In this document: one piece after another, positions 1 through 13,072 of the stretch
Layout of the letters: each line of letters begins with the position of its first letter
Position numbering within the stretch: the stretch's first letter is position 1
NCBI GenBank assembly: GCA_021234535.1
Contig: CM037838.1
Span: 10,685,929 to 10,749,928 of the forward strand
Length of the DNA stretch: 64,000 nucleotides
Origin: Stichopus chloronotus
Taxonomy: Eukaryota > Echinodermata > Holothuroidea > Aspidochirotida > Stichopodidae
Reading direction: 5' to 3'
Translations under genes and position numbers: made by a program
The notes under the pieces: generated by a model
Database searches by the model: none
What the model saw: only the letters and a program-made list of their open reading frames with translations
Told to the model about the DNA's origin: nothing

Positions 1-1056
1 CGATGTTTCTATGTTTTGACTTCTTGCTCGCGTTACTCACGGCACGATAGACATGCATGCATTGTCTGTAAAATACACACATGGTAATATTGTCCCATAC
101 ACAGCGAAGTATATCATGTGATGAAGTGCAGAAGATTCCTTCTGTCATTTGTACTGAATATTTACGAATCAACTTTGGAATAGTCATTTTGTTCGCACAC
201 ACAACGATCAACAATTTTTGTACCTTTTTGTTCCACCTACTATATATGATACGCCTAACTCATCAACGAGAAATAATTCAGCGACTCTTTAAGTTAGTGA
301 TGACATTTCATGAATATTCATATTAATTATATTTCCACGTGATCGTCATTACTGGTGGCCTTAAATGAGATTCAATAGAAACTTCACAGGCTGTTGCACC
401 GTATTGTATCCCATGTTAGTGTTGCATGATATTATCATTGAGTATTTACAGTGAACTGTTGGAGCGTGCGCAAAAATTGCCTGCTGATAGCAGGCTATAC
501 CCGTTAAATGTAATACATGATAAGACGTATTTTGTACATGCACGACTGCATCCTAAAAAGTTTATACTATGAGGGTGTGAGTCAAGAGAAGTAGGGTACC
601 TGCACAACAGTGACGGGTTACTCAATCGTCATATTTCATTCAGGGTATTGATGTTATAGCCGTCTCGTCTTCGCTGTGCAATTATCAATGAATCCTATGC
701 ATTGATGGTAGAACGATAATGTTTTCTATGGAAACAATGCTCGATCCGCATGGTACCGACAAACTTTAAAATCGTTGTTCGTATATATAGGCACTGAGGG
801 ATGTGTGATGAAATGTCACCTTCCTGGTACTAAATTCCTATACATAAGACAGGACGAAAGAGTCGTAATCCTAAGCCTATCATCACTATGTGGCAAACTG
901 TGTTTTAAACGATAACCTTCCCAAATGTTACATTTGTCGCAATGTCATGTTACAAGGACATTTTAAATCGAATTTTAAGTCAAATTCGAATCTAGAACTC
1001 AGACTGATGTGAGGCTGTGCATGGCCCATGCAGGTGACTCTTGCGATTAATCTAAT
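1..1056. other. No gene recognised
   Basis: AT-rich sequence with only short chance frames. No RNA gene or repeat recognised. Confidence 0.6.
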
Positions 1057-1203
1057 ACCTCTTGAGTAGCAGCAAAAACCTTGTGGGTAGTAGTAGATAC
1101 CTTGTGAGTAGAAGTAGATATCTTGTGGGTAGCAGTATATACCTTGTGAATAGCAGTGTATACCTTGTGAGTAGCAGTAGATACGTTTGGAGTAGCATTA
1201 GAT
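1057..1203. repeat. 21-bp minisatellite, about seven copies
   Basis: The unit ACCTTGTGAGTAGCAGTAG plus two bases recurs at 1057, 1078, 1099, 1120, 1141, 1162 and 1183, exactly 21 apart. Because 21 is a multiple of three, several frames on both strands stay open and encode 7-residue repeats (for example YLVSSSR on plus, ATHKVYT on minus). Nothing else suggests coding. Confidence 0.9.
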
Positions 1204-2724
1204 ATCTCGGTGACTGTTCTGTAGTTTTGGGTATTGAAGAGTCGCAAAATCGTACGGCCATGCATATTATTGTCAGACTGTACGCAGGCCTTATCTGTAC
1301 CTTTCGGTTACGCGACGAAAGTTATCAATCTGCACAGGACGTGTTTTGTGCTACTAGATGCAAAACATATACAGGAGGAAACATCTAACAGCTCGTTTTC
1401 TCATTATCTGCCCTGTATGACTGCCCCCGCCCCCTCCTCCTACTTTATTAGCTGGACACTTGCTCTCTCTCTCTTTAAATCCCACAGAGCGAGTCTTTGG
1501 ATAGCTCCGACATCAAGAGTCAATATTCACTCTAAAACAGAAAGATTGATCATTCGGTACGAATTTAGAACCTGTGACGGGAAGTGACGTCACCAAAGGT
1601 ACCATACACCTAAAACAGTTGGTAGAGGGTCTATGTCTACTTTTTTATCTTTGATTTTTTTTTCAGTTGTTTTCTTTTCCTTTATCTTACAAAGTTATAA
1701 GACTTTCTAAAAAGAACATAACTGTGAAAAAATGTGGAAGAAACAACAGAAGATCTGTTAATGAAAGAGATCAGAAGAGGATTTTAATTTCTTACTGCTA
1801 TGGAGTGAATATTCACTCTTTAATTTTTGGCGCCATCCTCTGTGGGGAATTTAGGGAGTATTCACTGACGTAGCCTACACCAGCAGTATCAACAAATGAG
1901 ACCCCTCCCCCACCACGTCTACTTACGTCACTGCTTTAGTTTTGCAAAGGGCACACTTAGCCAATCGAAAACCGTATTCAATAGCATATTGTATCCACCA
2001 ATGTAGATCCATAACTGTCATTCTTTGAGGGTGGTGTAGACAAATATTTTACCCTAGGATGAAATGGAAGATCACTTTAGGGATGGATGAATTCTGAATT
2101 TATTGTTCACTCAGGCTCATCACGCTGTGACAGAATAACTGCCGAGATGGCTCTTTTTATGAAAAGACATACTTTAATGGCAGTTGGCAGGCTGCTAAAA
2201 TGAAAGAAAATAATTTTCCACTGCATTCATTTCAAACCCCGTGCAAATATTTTGTTAACAGCTCAAGACAATTGATGTTCGAGGAAAGACCTCTCTGGTC
2301 AAGGACAGTGCTCCAGTTGTCTGAAGGTTACCAGAGTGCCTACGTAGCAGTTTCCTATTATTGCAAGAGGTCTTTGTTTTCTTTGAAATTGACGCCCCCA
2401 TTTTACCTTGAAATTTCACGCTATCGGTGAAAATGTAAATTGGGTACATTGTTGTTGTATGTAACACATATGTTAAAAAAATGTGGCAATTAAAGTCGCA
2501 TCTCTGTAATGTTTCCTTTAAAACAGTCATGATTATGAAGAAACACAAGAACATTCATGTAGTTGTGTCTGGGTGACATCACAAGTTCCCCAGCACGCAA
2601 TCTACCATTTTGAAATAATTAATTGCTAAGAAATTTGCAATTTTCTAACATGCTGTTGAGATATGATGTCCACGAAGAAAAAAGAGTGAAAAATATTCCT
2701 ATTTTTTATAGCTTGCTGAAGAGC
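1204..2724. other. No gene recognised
   Basis: The only notable item is a block near 2575-2615 (GTGACATCACA...TTCCC...GCAATCTACCA) with a diverged partner at 3576-3620, suggesting an old dispersed repeat. Confidence 0.6.

Positions 2725-2775
<51 letters not shown>
2725..2775. repeat. (GATT)n microsatellite
   Basis: A perfect tetranucleotide repeat of about 51 bases. Confidence 0.95.
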
Positions 2776-2776
<1 letters not shown>

Positions 2777-4793
2777 GAGAAACGTCCCCTGCTGTTAGAG
2801 AAAGATTTTTTCAGTTTCCTCAAATTTATATAGCTGCATAAAGTTTTTGTTTTCCTTTGATATTGAATTGGGTTACTCAACTTTCAAATTTAACACCAAG
2901 GAAAATGTCTGGTCACAAAGTTTCAAAAACCAAATTTAATCGTTGGTTACTCACTCATTAATGTTCCAACGTATGTAAAACTTTGGGATCCTTTAATTTG
3001 ACTGTTTGTCATTAGTATGTGAAGGAAACTTGACCGGTTTAGAAAAATTGAGTGAATTTCACAAAACAACTCAATGAGCCTCTCTAAAGCTGGAACATGA
3101 GTTGTACTGGAAATCACCTGCTCATCTATCTTTGTTCTTCATCAGTGTTTCAAGGAAGAGAGAGTAGGGGAAAATATCACCTGTCACAAAATCTGAAAGA
3201 GGACTATCATTTCATTTTCCAGATATTTTATATTTTAATATATAAGTTGCCTCGAAATTTCTATTGACCCCACAAAATTCAGACTCTCTAAGATAACTTT
3301 GCCGTCAACCACCATCACTTGAGATTAAAGAGACCAATGGGAATGGATATGAATATTCGTGTATACAAAGATGGGTATGAAACAATGTTCCTGTAGTGGC
3401 TATAACATATTTCGTAAAATTTGAAATTTCAATGGCATAATATGACAAATTTGCAACACATCATCTGGCTTTAAAACGTAGTGAAAATTAAGCCGGGCCA
3501 CATCTCTGAAAATACGTATATATTTTTTCAAGTCAAGATTACAAAGAGATGAGAAAAACAACGTTTAGGTAATGTGCCTGAGTGACATCACATATTTCCC
3601 ATGATGCAATATACCACTCTGAGATCGGATATTTTATTAAAATCCAAGACTTAGAAACGAAGCACCCTTTATTAATGTGTGGTTTGCCACAAGAAAGAAA
3701 AAATGAAAATTCTTTGCTTCATTTGCCAATCTCTAAAAACACACACTAAATTAACACTGAAACTTTTTTGCAATATCGATCTACTCAAGGAATTGTGGAA
3801 TGCAAGTGAGATGAACAAACCGCCCTCCCCATATACGTAGTGTGAAAATACACACAGGTTAGAAAAATTAAAACACATTTCTTTTTGCACGAAAAGAAAA
3901 GGATTAGCGATTTACATGCTGTTTAAGATACAGAACCGTATATGCGAGCCCTCTGTTTAACGAGCAGTTAGTATAAAAATGATTATTAAAAAAATATTTT
4001 CCAGAATAAATTTAGCTTTTTGGCACGTTTTGCATATAGTACGAGGGCGTATTTTTTTATCTTCCTGTTTTGGGGATGTGCCCATGCGTAGTCAAGATTT
4101 CGAAAAAGGTTTATTGCCATAGTCCATCTGATTCATGTTGCTAGGTAACGTTAGACTTCAGACATCAATGAAAGGACGGGTAGTAACTTCGTATTTATTG
4201 CTGTGTGTTGATCAAGCGAAGCTAGTGTACGCCCCTCCCCCTAAAAAAACAACAAATAAAAGAAAAAACCTATATGGTTTTGGAGGCTAGCTGTTTTGCC
4301 CACCCACAGCCCATAGCTTCGATTCTTGGATTTACTCAGCCCGTTGGGTGCTTTTTTTTCTTTTTCTTTTTCTTTTCACCTGCGTTGGTGCCTACGAATA
4401 ATTGTATCATACGTTCTTGTGCACACACGTAAGGTGCAGATTCATTGTGAAGTTAACACTAAGGTAAAACCGATTTTCACTCAGGAAAAAATAGGGGGAT
4501 TTGATTGATTGCTTCAAGACGTTTCCATCTACCTAGTAGCACCCCGTGCATGCTAGTTTCAAACTGGTACTGACAGTGACAATGAGATACACAGCTAATG
4601 CTTAAGTTGCCTGCATGACAGTCGTACACGTAGGCCTACTGATATCGCACATTTATACAGGTACGTACTGTATGCTACAAAATCGATCAACCACATTTAT
4701 TATCCCTATAACCGCGAACGTGGTGTTACACATTTCCCTTCCTTAATTTAATAAGAATCTTCACCGCCAGACTCGTAGCTGGCGGAAGTAAGC
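2776..4793. other. No gene recognised; repeat fragments only
   Basis: Contains the solo MITE end at 3040 and the block at 3576-3620 that resembles 2575-2615. Nothing coding is supported. Confidence 0.6.
3040..3083. mobile_element. Solo end related to MITE family D
   Basis: The sequence has GAGTGAATTTCACAAAACAA then CTCAATGAGCCTCT, the same terminus as the right end of 28923-29266, next to a degenerate target (CTAA). No matching left end was found within about 400 bp. Confidence 0.5.
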
Positions 4794-4958
4794 CACTGTA
4801 AAAAAACTCTGTAAATTTACAGAAAATAAGACAAAGAAATAAATAAGAATTACAGAAATTGTCTGGAAACTAAGTACCAAAACATTTCTGTATTCCTTTT
4901 GTATTTCTTTATTTTAATTCCTGTAAATTTACATTTTACAATTTATTATTTAACAGTG
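4794..4958. mobile_element. Inverted-repeat element with CACTGT...CAGTG ends (165 bp)
   Basis: The ends CACTGTAAAA and TTTAACAGTG are inverted, and the inner arms share CTGTAAATTTACAG, AAAGAAATA and TACAGAAA in inverted order, so most of the element folds back. No clear target duplication was seen, so the superfamily is open. Confidence 0.5.
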
Positions 4959-5510
4959 TAGCGTTATTCCCGTTTCGGTTTAACTGACTTTGTGGGTTCA
5001 TTTAAAGTCAGACATTACTTAGCAGGAGCGAGTTTTCTTTCACTGCGGCGTTGTTCCTTGTGCGTCACAGGAACAAATTAGGCCAGGTGTACTTTGTTTG
5101 TAGATTCACATATCTCGTAGCCTAGGCCGTATGTGTTAGTAGGTGGATCAGTGCAACCCTGGGTGCAATGATACATTCACAGGTCTAATGGGCCTCGATG
5201 TATATAGTTTTCTGCAAGTTCAGTTCTTCTAGTTCACCCCTGTATTTAATCAAGCAGACTAGACTTGTCACTAATGAGAGGTCATTTGGAAATATGGTGA
5301 TAGTTCCCATGTGTAAAATCTCTATACGTACTTCCTTGTTATGTGGGATTTGTGATAGCAGTGAAATAGTCAATAACATTATTTTTGAGTATACTTCCTC
5401 ATAATTCATTCATGTCTATCTCTGACACCACATTATTTTGAGGCACCATATAACAGTGAGATGTCCCTCGAATACTAATCTGAAAAAAAAAACCTTAACA
5501 TTGTAACATG
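4959..5510. other. No gene recognised
   Basis: Frames at 5185-5409 and 5198-5404 overlap on opposite strands and have no recognisable content. Confidence 0.6.
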
Positions 5511-6100
5511 TAATCTGTAGAAAAACTATCACTTTACACAATGTAATAATGCTATAGCTCATCCTAAAGTTTGACAAACAAATGTTGAACACCGAATGGG
5601 AAGGGCTTTACGTTTCACATTGCTAATTTGACAAACAGTTCACACTGTAATTCAAAACATGCAGAAAACGTGATTAAACAAAATGGTCCACAAGGCCCCA
5701 TATGGGACCATAGGCTAATCATGAACATCCTGAAGGAGCCCCTACTATAGCAGTAAGTAACACAATTTCAACTTAATACCATACAATCTGTATGAGAAGA
5801 GGCATTCTGCATGATTTCATAAAACTTGGACTCAAGAATCCTGAACAACCGTGGTTCCATTACACAATGTTAATTTGACCAACCGTTCACATTGTACAGC
5901 AAAATATGCAGAAAAGAAACTTTGCATATAAGATGGTCCATACGACCCATATGCCGGACTAATAATCCTGAACAACCGAAATGAACCCCTACCATAGTAG
6001 CAATTGGACAACATTTAAACTGCATACCGTGCAATCTGTAGAAGAAGAATTTTTACATGTTTTCATAAAATGATCAACAGGGCCCATTTGGACGTTGGAC
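5511..6100. repeat. Diverged tandem repeat, ~250-270 bp unit
   Basis: Blocks such as CAATCTGTA, CATG(A/T)TTTCATAAAA, TTTGAC(A/C)AAC(A/C)GTTCACA, ATGGTCCA and CCTGAACAACCG recur. The CAATCTGT block starts near 5512, 5784 and 6032. Copies are well diverged. Confidence 0.75.
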
Positions 6101-6214
6101 CTCAAAATCTTTAGCAAACGAAAAACACCACCATAATGTATATACCAAGTGTAACCTTTGTCCAAGCTTTAAAACTTGAGAAAACCTGTTAAAAATGTTT
6201 TCAGTTTGAACCCC

Positions 6215-6500
6215 GCCACCCACTACCCCCAGATGACATTTGACCTCCACCAAAAACAATGGGGCTCATCTTCTTAATATGACAGACCTACACACAAAGT
6301 TTGATTTCATCCGACTTATCGCGTAGTAAGAGCGTACCTTAGCAAGGGGTCACGGAAACACAGAGTTTTGCCCCCAGTGACCCCAGAGGACCTTTGACTT
6401 CCACGAAAAACTATAGGGCACACCTTCGTAATATGGCGAACATACCTACCAAGTTTGACTTTCATCTGACTTTCCTCTATTGAATTAGAGCGTACCTGTC
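6215..6500. repeat. ~145-bp TGACCT repeat, two copies
   Basis: Two copies of a unit containing GACCTTTGACTTCCAC or ATTTGACCTCCACC, CAA.A.TATAGGG(C/A), ATATG.C..ACCTAC and AAGTTTGA.TTTCATC. The same family is expanded at 12121-12930. Confidence 0.75.
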
Positions 6501-6504
6501 ACAG

Positions 6505-6545
6505 ACACATACACACACCTCCACACACACACACTCAGACACGTC
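6505..6545. repeat. CA-rich low-complexity tract
   Basis: An imperfect (CA)n/(CACACC)n stretch that directly follows the 145-bp repeats. Confidence 0.8.
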
Positions 6546-9500
6546 AAGCTGACTGCAGAGGCTCCTTATTAGCAGACACAATGAACAAAAAAAAAGGAGA
6601 CAAACAATGTATTCATTTCGAGCGTTGTAGACAAAATTAAAAGAGACACTACATTCAATCCCAGAAATCTCACTGTTGCCTTTCTTGTCACGTTTTTGTT
6701 CAGAAACAATAGACAATAGAACTCATGCTTCAGTCAATCCCTCAGAGGGAATTTCCCAACAATGCGTGGATCTAGTGTATCCCTAAATAAAAATCATGGA
6801 TCCCTCCCTGTGTAAGATAAGGTGAAAATATGCCCGTTAATTCACTAGGTGGGTCACCTGACGAGACCCCATGTACTGTAGGCTACAAAACTCCAAGTAG
6901 TCTACTAGGCCTAAACCAAATCTTTCGCCTCTCTAACTTGACACAAAATCAATAACCATACGCAAGACCCCATGGTATAGGCTACCTTAAGCAAGAAACA
7001 GCCGTGATTGTCACATAATGGTGTACATTAGTTGAAAACTGGTTGGAAAATACCAAAACCTTCTTACAAGAACCGTCAGCAATATCAGACGGGCCGACGT
7101 TGGCCATGTGGTCAAAGGTCCGCTGACTGAACAAAGGCTCGAATGATGTGTTCGGCAGGCTTTTAACTAATCAGCATCAGAGGACCAACAGTGAGGCACC
7201 GGACGCCTCCCTGACGGACAAACGGGATGGCCGTCAGTGAGTGCATCGTCGGAGCGACCAATTTTTGCCATAAATTGTGGTTCATTTAGAGCATAAAATC
7301 TTGAACATTTTCTATTCAACGCCCTCTCTGCGATGGCGGGGGATTTTACATGTAGCAGAAACTAATTTCAGACGTTTAGCCTGATATGTCCTTGCTCGGT
7401 GGGTTCTTGCTTTAAATCACAAATTGCAGAAACAAAATTTGTCTTTTTTATGGTTGTTACGTACGTAGAACATACTATAAACGAGCAACGGACAAGAAAG
7501 CGAGCTTGTACGTACCTCATAATGTCTCCGAGATAATTGTATGTGTGGTGGCACAAAGCGTTTAGAACATCCGTTAATAACTTCCCCGTCAGAAACAACG
7601 ACAAAGACAATAATTCTACAGATACTGCTGTTTTACCGAAAATGCAATCTATCTACCTATCTTCTTTTTTTTTTTTCACTGAAGGTAAACCTTGACCGAA
7701 CGCACCATTAATATAGGTGGAAGAGAACCTGCTGAAAATCAATGGAATCGCTTCAAAGAGTGTGGTCGGTACCCAAGATCACATAGACACAGCACATGCC
7801 CTCTCAGCCGATAACAAATTTCATCGTTAGTTATAATTATAAGAGGCGTGATGTATGTATGGGATATTAGTGAATGTCACGGCTGCGGTAGACCGTTATG
7901 TAGTAGATTATAGCCTGCAGAACACACGTATGTTACTCATGTACCGGATTCGGGTTAAGTACATTTAAAAACATACTGCATGAATTAGATCATGTACAGC
8001 GTCGCTGTAATGTGCGGATGGCCGTGATTTCTATAGGCATGAGCATCATGGGTGCTATTGCGGTGTGAATTGCACACTGCCTCAGAACAGGACTAAGCGA
8101 CAGGGACAAAGATAATAATTAAGCGAACCTGAGGTCTGTGTATATGAAACCAAAAATGAGAGGAAGGAACAGTGGCCACACAAATTAGCCTACTAATTAC
8201 CATATACGCTGATACGATCTTAAACACAGTAGGTAGCCAACACAAAACAATTCTACTGACAGGTAGATCATTTTGTTACCTTTGGCAATGAATCGCATTT
8301 TTGTTAATAAAATTTAGATTACATCACCGAAAATTTAAACTACGCTTACGCTAGACCTACTTACTCACAGATCAAAAAGTGGAGTAACTGCCCTAGAATG
8401 CACTCAAACGGTACGTGTGTGTAAACCTATGGCACCAAAGAAACGTTCGATTTTTTTTTCTTGCCTTTTTTTTTAATACATTTTTTTTCTCGACAGAAGA
8501 TTACTTATGACTCAAGTCAGTGGGGTCTGGTTGAAAATGACGAATCTGTCGCACTTATAGCCTCCGATGATGATGGGGCTAAATCCAACGTTCTAGTCTA
8601 CATTTGAAGACCCCTTTTCCGGCTTCACTATAAACTTATTTTGCTGATACATTATTTCGATACCCAGGCTGAGCTGTCTGTGTAATAATCGATTCACTCT
8701 TAGGTCGATCGATACAATATTTATTACTTTAATAACTGAAAACATTATCATCGATCGGATACGAAGGTGGCAGGGTTGAGTCTGATGAAGGTCATTGTTG
8801 CTATGGTATGTTTCTTCGATTTTTTTCCCATAGTTTACAACAATACGCTACATGAGAAGATGATATAAAAACAACATGAAGAGCAATGAAGAAAAGAAGA
8901 AAAACACAAACAATGAAAGACAAAAACACGAACGAAAAGGAAACAGGAGAGACAAAAAAAAAGTCGAACAATATAAAAAAAACTTGATTTCAGTGAAGCA
9001 TATATCCACCGAAGAAATTCAGACGAACGTATAGCAATGCTCACTACAATCGTGAAATCATCAGTCGCACAGTACTTCTCTATGTATTCTGAATTTATCC
9101 CTTGAATGTTACACATTAATGTGCCGTTTTAACCTAAAAGGTATCAGGGACAGGCGCTCCATTCTACGATGGCGCAGAATGTTAGTATATTGTTACCTTC
9201 TACACAATATATTCAATAGGATATTTATGCTCTCAGATCAAAACAAAGATTTCCTTTATTGAAGCATCATTGTGATTGGCCAACCCTTAACCTTCTTTTA
9301 TAAACGAACAATTGATTCATGCTAACATTCTGTGCCACCGTCGACGTGTATGTCTCAAAAGAGATCGAACCGCGCGCGCACACAGAACAGAAGATCAGGT
9401 ACGATATCAAGTTCACTTCCTGTTGTTTGTTTCTTCGCAACATCCGCTTTCACTTGCTTTGGATAATGAGCGATTCCATTCACCGAACGGGGGTGTTGAG

Positions 9501-11100
9501 GTGGAATTCTTACAATAAATGAGACAATGTCAAGTTACGTGCTCATCGTATGCACCTTATATGCACGAGTATATTTTACTCCCTTATAGGGCGTATGAAC
9601 AATCAAGAGATAGCTTGGAACAACATGCTTTGATATTTTTCCATTTGCAAAAAGAAAAAAGAAGATGATGATATGTGTAACACTATTTACCTTGAAAAAT
9701 GTTTCTACTACTACTACTAATAATAATAATAAATAATGTAAAACTACTTCTACTTTGTAAATTGAAAAGGTGATATTAGTGGAAATACCTTGGATGGTAA
9801 TTTTCTTTTATTATCAAATGTTAATTTGACTACAATAAACTGATTGTAATAACAAAAGGAATCATCATCATTCTCTAGTCATGCAAAGAGTCCACTAGAT
9901 GATGCTTTCTGACATCTTATTTTAATAAAACTGCACAAATGGTTAATAACTTGTGGAAAAAGGTCATCATCTTGACATCAGTCATAAACATTAACCAAAT
10001 CTAACTGGAAAGTGGTTTAGCTACACAATTAGAATTGTTTTTTCTTCTTCCCTGCTAGTACACAAATTTCCCCCAGAATCTTAGTCCCATAATTTTGTCT
10101 TGTCATGTCAAATCTATCATCTTTAGAGCACTTGCACCATAGACATGTATATTTGCTAGAAAACCTCCCAATGCCGATAACTTGATTGAGAAATTAAAGG
10201 TCCAAGCCCCAAAACCTCTGAACACCAACTTTGCGATTACCAAAAATGACATGCTCAAAATTATTAAACTCCTCAATTAAACCTACTAAAGATACCTTTA
10301 AACATTATTTTCAGGGCATTTCACTATGGCTAACAAATAGTTTCCCCGGTCTGACATATAAGTATCGTCATCATGCAATTAGCGTAAAGGAGCAATTAAC
10401 TAAGGTGTTTTTCTTACCAGTACGTGTGCCATTTCCACTTAACGTTAACCACGCTGTTCTCAAAAAGATGGTGTTTTGCTGCAGGACTATTCAAAATCGA
10501 TGACAGTGACTCACTAGATAATAACCTCAGATAACCGTTGACTGCCTGAGACAACATCAATATTTTCTAACTTACACTGACTATTTATTTTCCCCCTCTC
10601 CACCTCTCTCTCTCGCTCTCTCTCTCTCTGTTTGCTTTAATGTCACCAAGTCGTGGAAAGTTTCTTTATCGCTTAGCAATTGGTTGCCCTTAAACGGTAT
10701 AACAAATGAATCTAACATGTACAATAGATCCTCCGACTCGTAGACACCAGACACTAGAAACCAATTATGCCATGTTTGTTATCACCACCGTCACTGGCAG
10801 TCACATGATGTTTAATCAACATGTTTTGCAAAACACAAGTAAGGGTATCATGAGAATCGCATAAAGCGTCTTTATTTTTGAATGTATCGTAAATAATAAA
10901 GATTATTTACTCCTAAAGTGGCATACAACGTGCTTGCAAACCACCAGGTTTTTTGCAAAGACCTGCAACAAAAGAAGTGTAAATACAATACAAACTTAAA
11001 TACCAGATCATACTGCCTGAGGCATTGTCAGGTATTGCATCGTACACGTGTAACTAATCTGTCTCGTATGATGTGTAGGATGAATATGACTATGTTTTAA
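6546..11100. other. Gene-poor stretch
   Basis: About 4.5 kb with no frame above 93 residues and no domain recognised. Homopurine patches (8870-8980) and AT-rich patches (9600-9900) occur. Apart from the CT tract at 10590 I see nothing to annotate. Confidence 0.6.
10590..10631. repeat. (CT)n microsatellite
   Basis: An imperfect CT dinucleotide repeat. Confidence 0.85.
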
Positions 11101-11446
11101 AGTGAAAGAGGGCGTTTGTTTTACAGAAGAAAATCATACTTTTGAAACCAATGTCTGTGGATGCAGAATGATAGATTATTCAAAATAAGGAAGGACAGTA
11201 ACCTTCTCTTCAAGAAATAAGCTCCCCACAGATAGAAATTCAATTATTTGTTGCTCAACACTAATTTGTTCACCCAAACTTTTCAAAATTCAAATGATGC
11301 ATCTTCAATTACTCATTTCATGCATAATGTTTTGAGGAGATGAAGCTTTGATAGATGTTTATTGATGAAACTGAATGGTTTAATAATGATAATGATTATT
11401 TTCTTTTGTATGTCATGTTGGTGTATTCTTAACGCCCTATTTTCCT
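11101..11446 (+). mobile_element. TTAA MITE family B, copy 1 (346 bp)
   Basis: It is flanked by TTAA at 11097-11100 and 11447-11450. The termini are AGTGAAAGAGGGCGTTTG and, inverted at the right, AGGAAAATAGGGCGTT. The interior (including GATGCAGAATGATAGATTA) is shared with 37355-37696 in the same orientation. No transposase frame is present. Confidence 0.85.
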
Positions 11447-11651
11447 TTAAACTGACATCAATGAACGTAATTATTCTGTGAACTTTGCTTTTATTCAAGT
11501 AAAGATACTTTAGAGACATCATCTGAAACGAAGTTTTCATAAACCAAACACTGTAACAAAAACATCAGCATAAAAAGCACCCAGAATCATGTAAAACAAG
11601 TTTAAGCTTCATGGCCGATATATCAGTGAAGAAAAATGTTGGAAGCTACGC

Positions 11652-11880
11652 ATTGACTGACTAACTAACTGATTGACTGATGACTGACTGACTAACTAAC
11701 TGACCATGACTGACTAGCTGACCGTGACTGACTAACATGACTGAGTAACTGACCGTGACTGATAGGCTGTCTGGGTGATTGACTAACTGATTGGTTGACT
11801 GAAGAACTGACAAATGTAACTGATTGACTGACTGACTAATTCATTGACTGACCGACTGACTGACAGGCTGGTTGGGTGAC
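11652..11880. repeat. Degenerate (CTGA)n/(CTAA)n tract
   Basis: About 230 bases built from GACTGACTAACTAACTGA-like tetranucleotides with scattered changes: an old expanded microsatellite. Confidence 0.9.
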
Positions 11881-12120
11881 TACCAGCACACACATATCAA
11901 ACTCGTTACCAAGATAACAGTGGTAGATGTAGTGAGTAGAAAACTAGTCCTGTCGTCTCTAATATATTCTTGCTATAGAATCATTACCCAGAAAGCCAAA
12001 AGGCTTTGTGATTCCTTGCGACATGGTTATATTATAACAAACATGAATTACGCACATGACAAGTATGAGATCAACAACAGATATTGTTCTTGAAACACCA
12101 CATTAATAAGCCTTTAACCC

Positions 12121-12930
12121 AAAATTACCTTTTTTTGTGACCTCAAATGACATTTGACGTTCACCAAAAGCAATAGGGTCACCCACCCTGTATGACCAAC
12201 CCACACATGACATCAGTTACCCTTCTGGAGATAATACTTTTGCAGGGTTTCCACAGTTTGACCTCGGGTGACCTCAAACGACCTTTGAACTTCACCACAA
12301 CGAAAGGAGTCTTCTACTCGGTATATACAATCCACTCATCAAGGTCAAGGTCAAGTTTAGACTCCTATGGAGACCTCAAATGACCTTTGCCCCTGACCAC
12401 AAATAATAGGGATCAGCTATTCGGTATGACCAAGCAACACACCAAGTACGACATCAGTCACAGTTACCCTTCTGACACTGTGTTTACAAGGTTTCCACAG
12501 TTTGACCTCTGGTGACCTCTGGTGACCTCAAATGACCTTTGACCTGCACCAAAATCAAAAGGAGTATTCTACTTACTATATACAATCCACACAAAAAGTA
12601 TAACGTCAGTCACAGTTACCCTTCTTGAGATATTGTGTTTACAAAGATATTAAAGGTTAAACCTTTGGTGACCAAAAATGACCTTTGACCTAGACCAAAA
12701 ACAATAGGGATCATCTAATCAATATGACCAACCTACACACCAAGTATGATATCAGTCACATTTACCGTTTTTGAGATATCGTGTTTACAAAGTTTCAAAG
12801 TTTGACCTCTGGTGACCTCAAATGACCTTTGACCTCGAAGAAACAATACCAATCATCTACTTACTATGGCAATCCACACACCAAGTATGAGATCAGTCAT
12901 GGTTACCTTACTTGAGATATCGTGTTTACA
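12121..12930. repeat. ~145-bp tandem repeat with TGACCT half-site clusters, about six copies
   Basis: The core TGACCTCAAATGACC recurs at about 12138, 12269, 12371, 12523, 12669 and 12813, followed each time by (A/C)ACCAAAA, ATAGGGATCA, ACACACCAAGTATGA, ATCAGTCACAGTTACC and GAGATATCGTGTTTACAA. Two units are shortened. TGACCT is the reverse complement of the nuclear-receptor half-site AGGTCA, and several units carry it spaced by 4 and by 1 base. Confidence 0.9.
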
Positions 12931-13048
12931 AGCAAGGCGTCAAATACACACACACATACAGCTTTGTTTTCCATTCATTCCGAAGACCTCATTGTGCTTT
13001 CTTTTATTTTTTTTTTTTCATTTTCTTTTTCTTTCCTCAACCCTAACC

Positions 13049-13072
13049 TTAACAATAGACTGTCTATTGTTA
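13049..13072. repeat. Short palindrome
   Basis: TTAACAATAGAC is followed at once by its inverted copy (TGTCTATTGTTAA). AATCTATTG motifs follow nearby. No function is evident. Confidence 0.6.
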
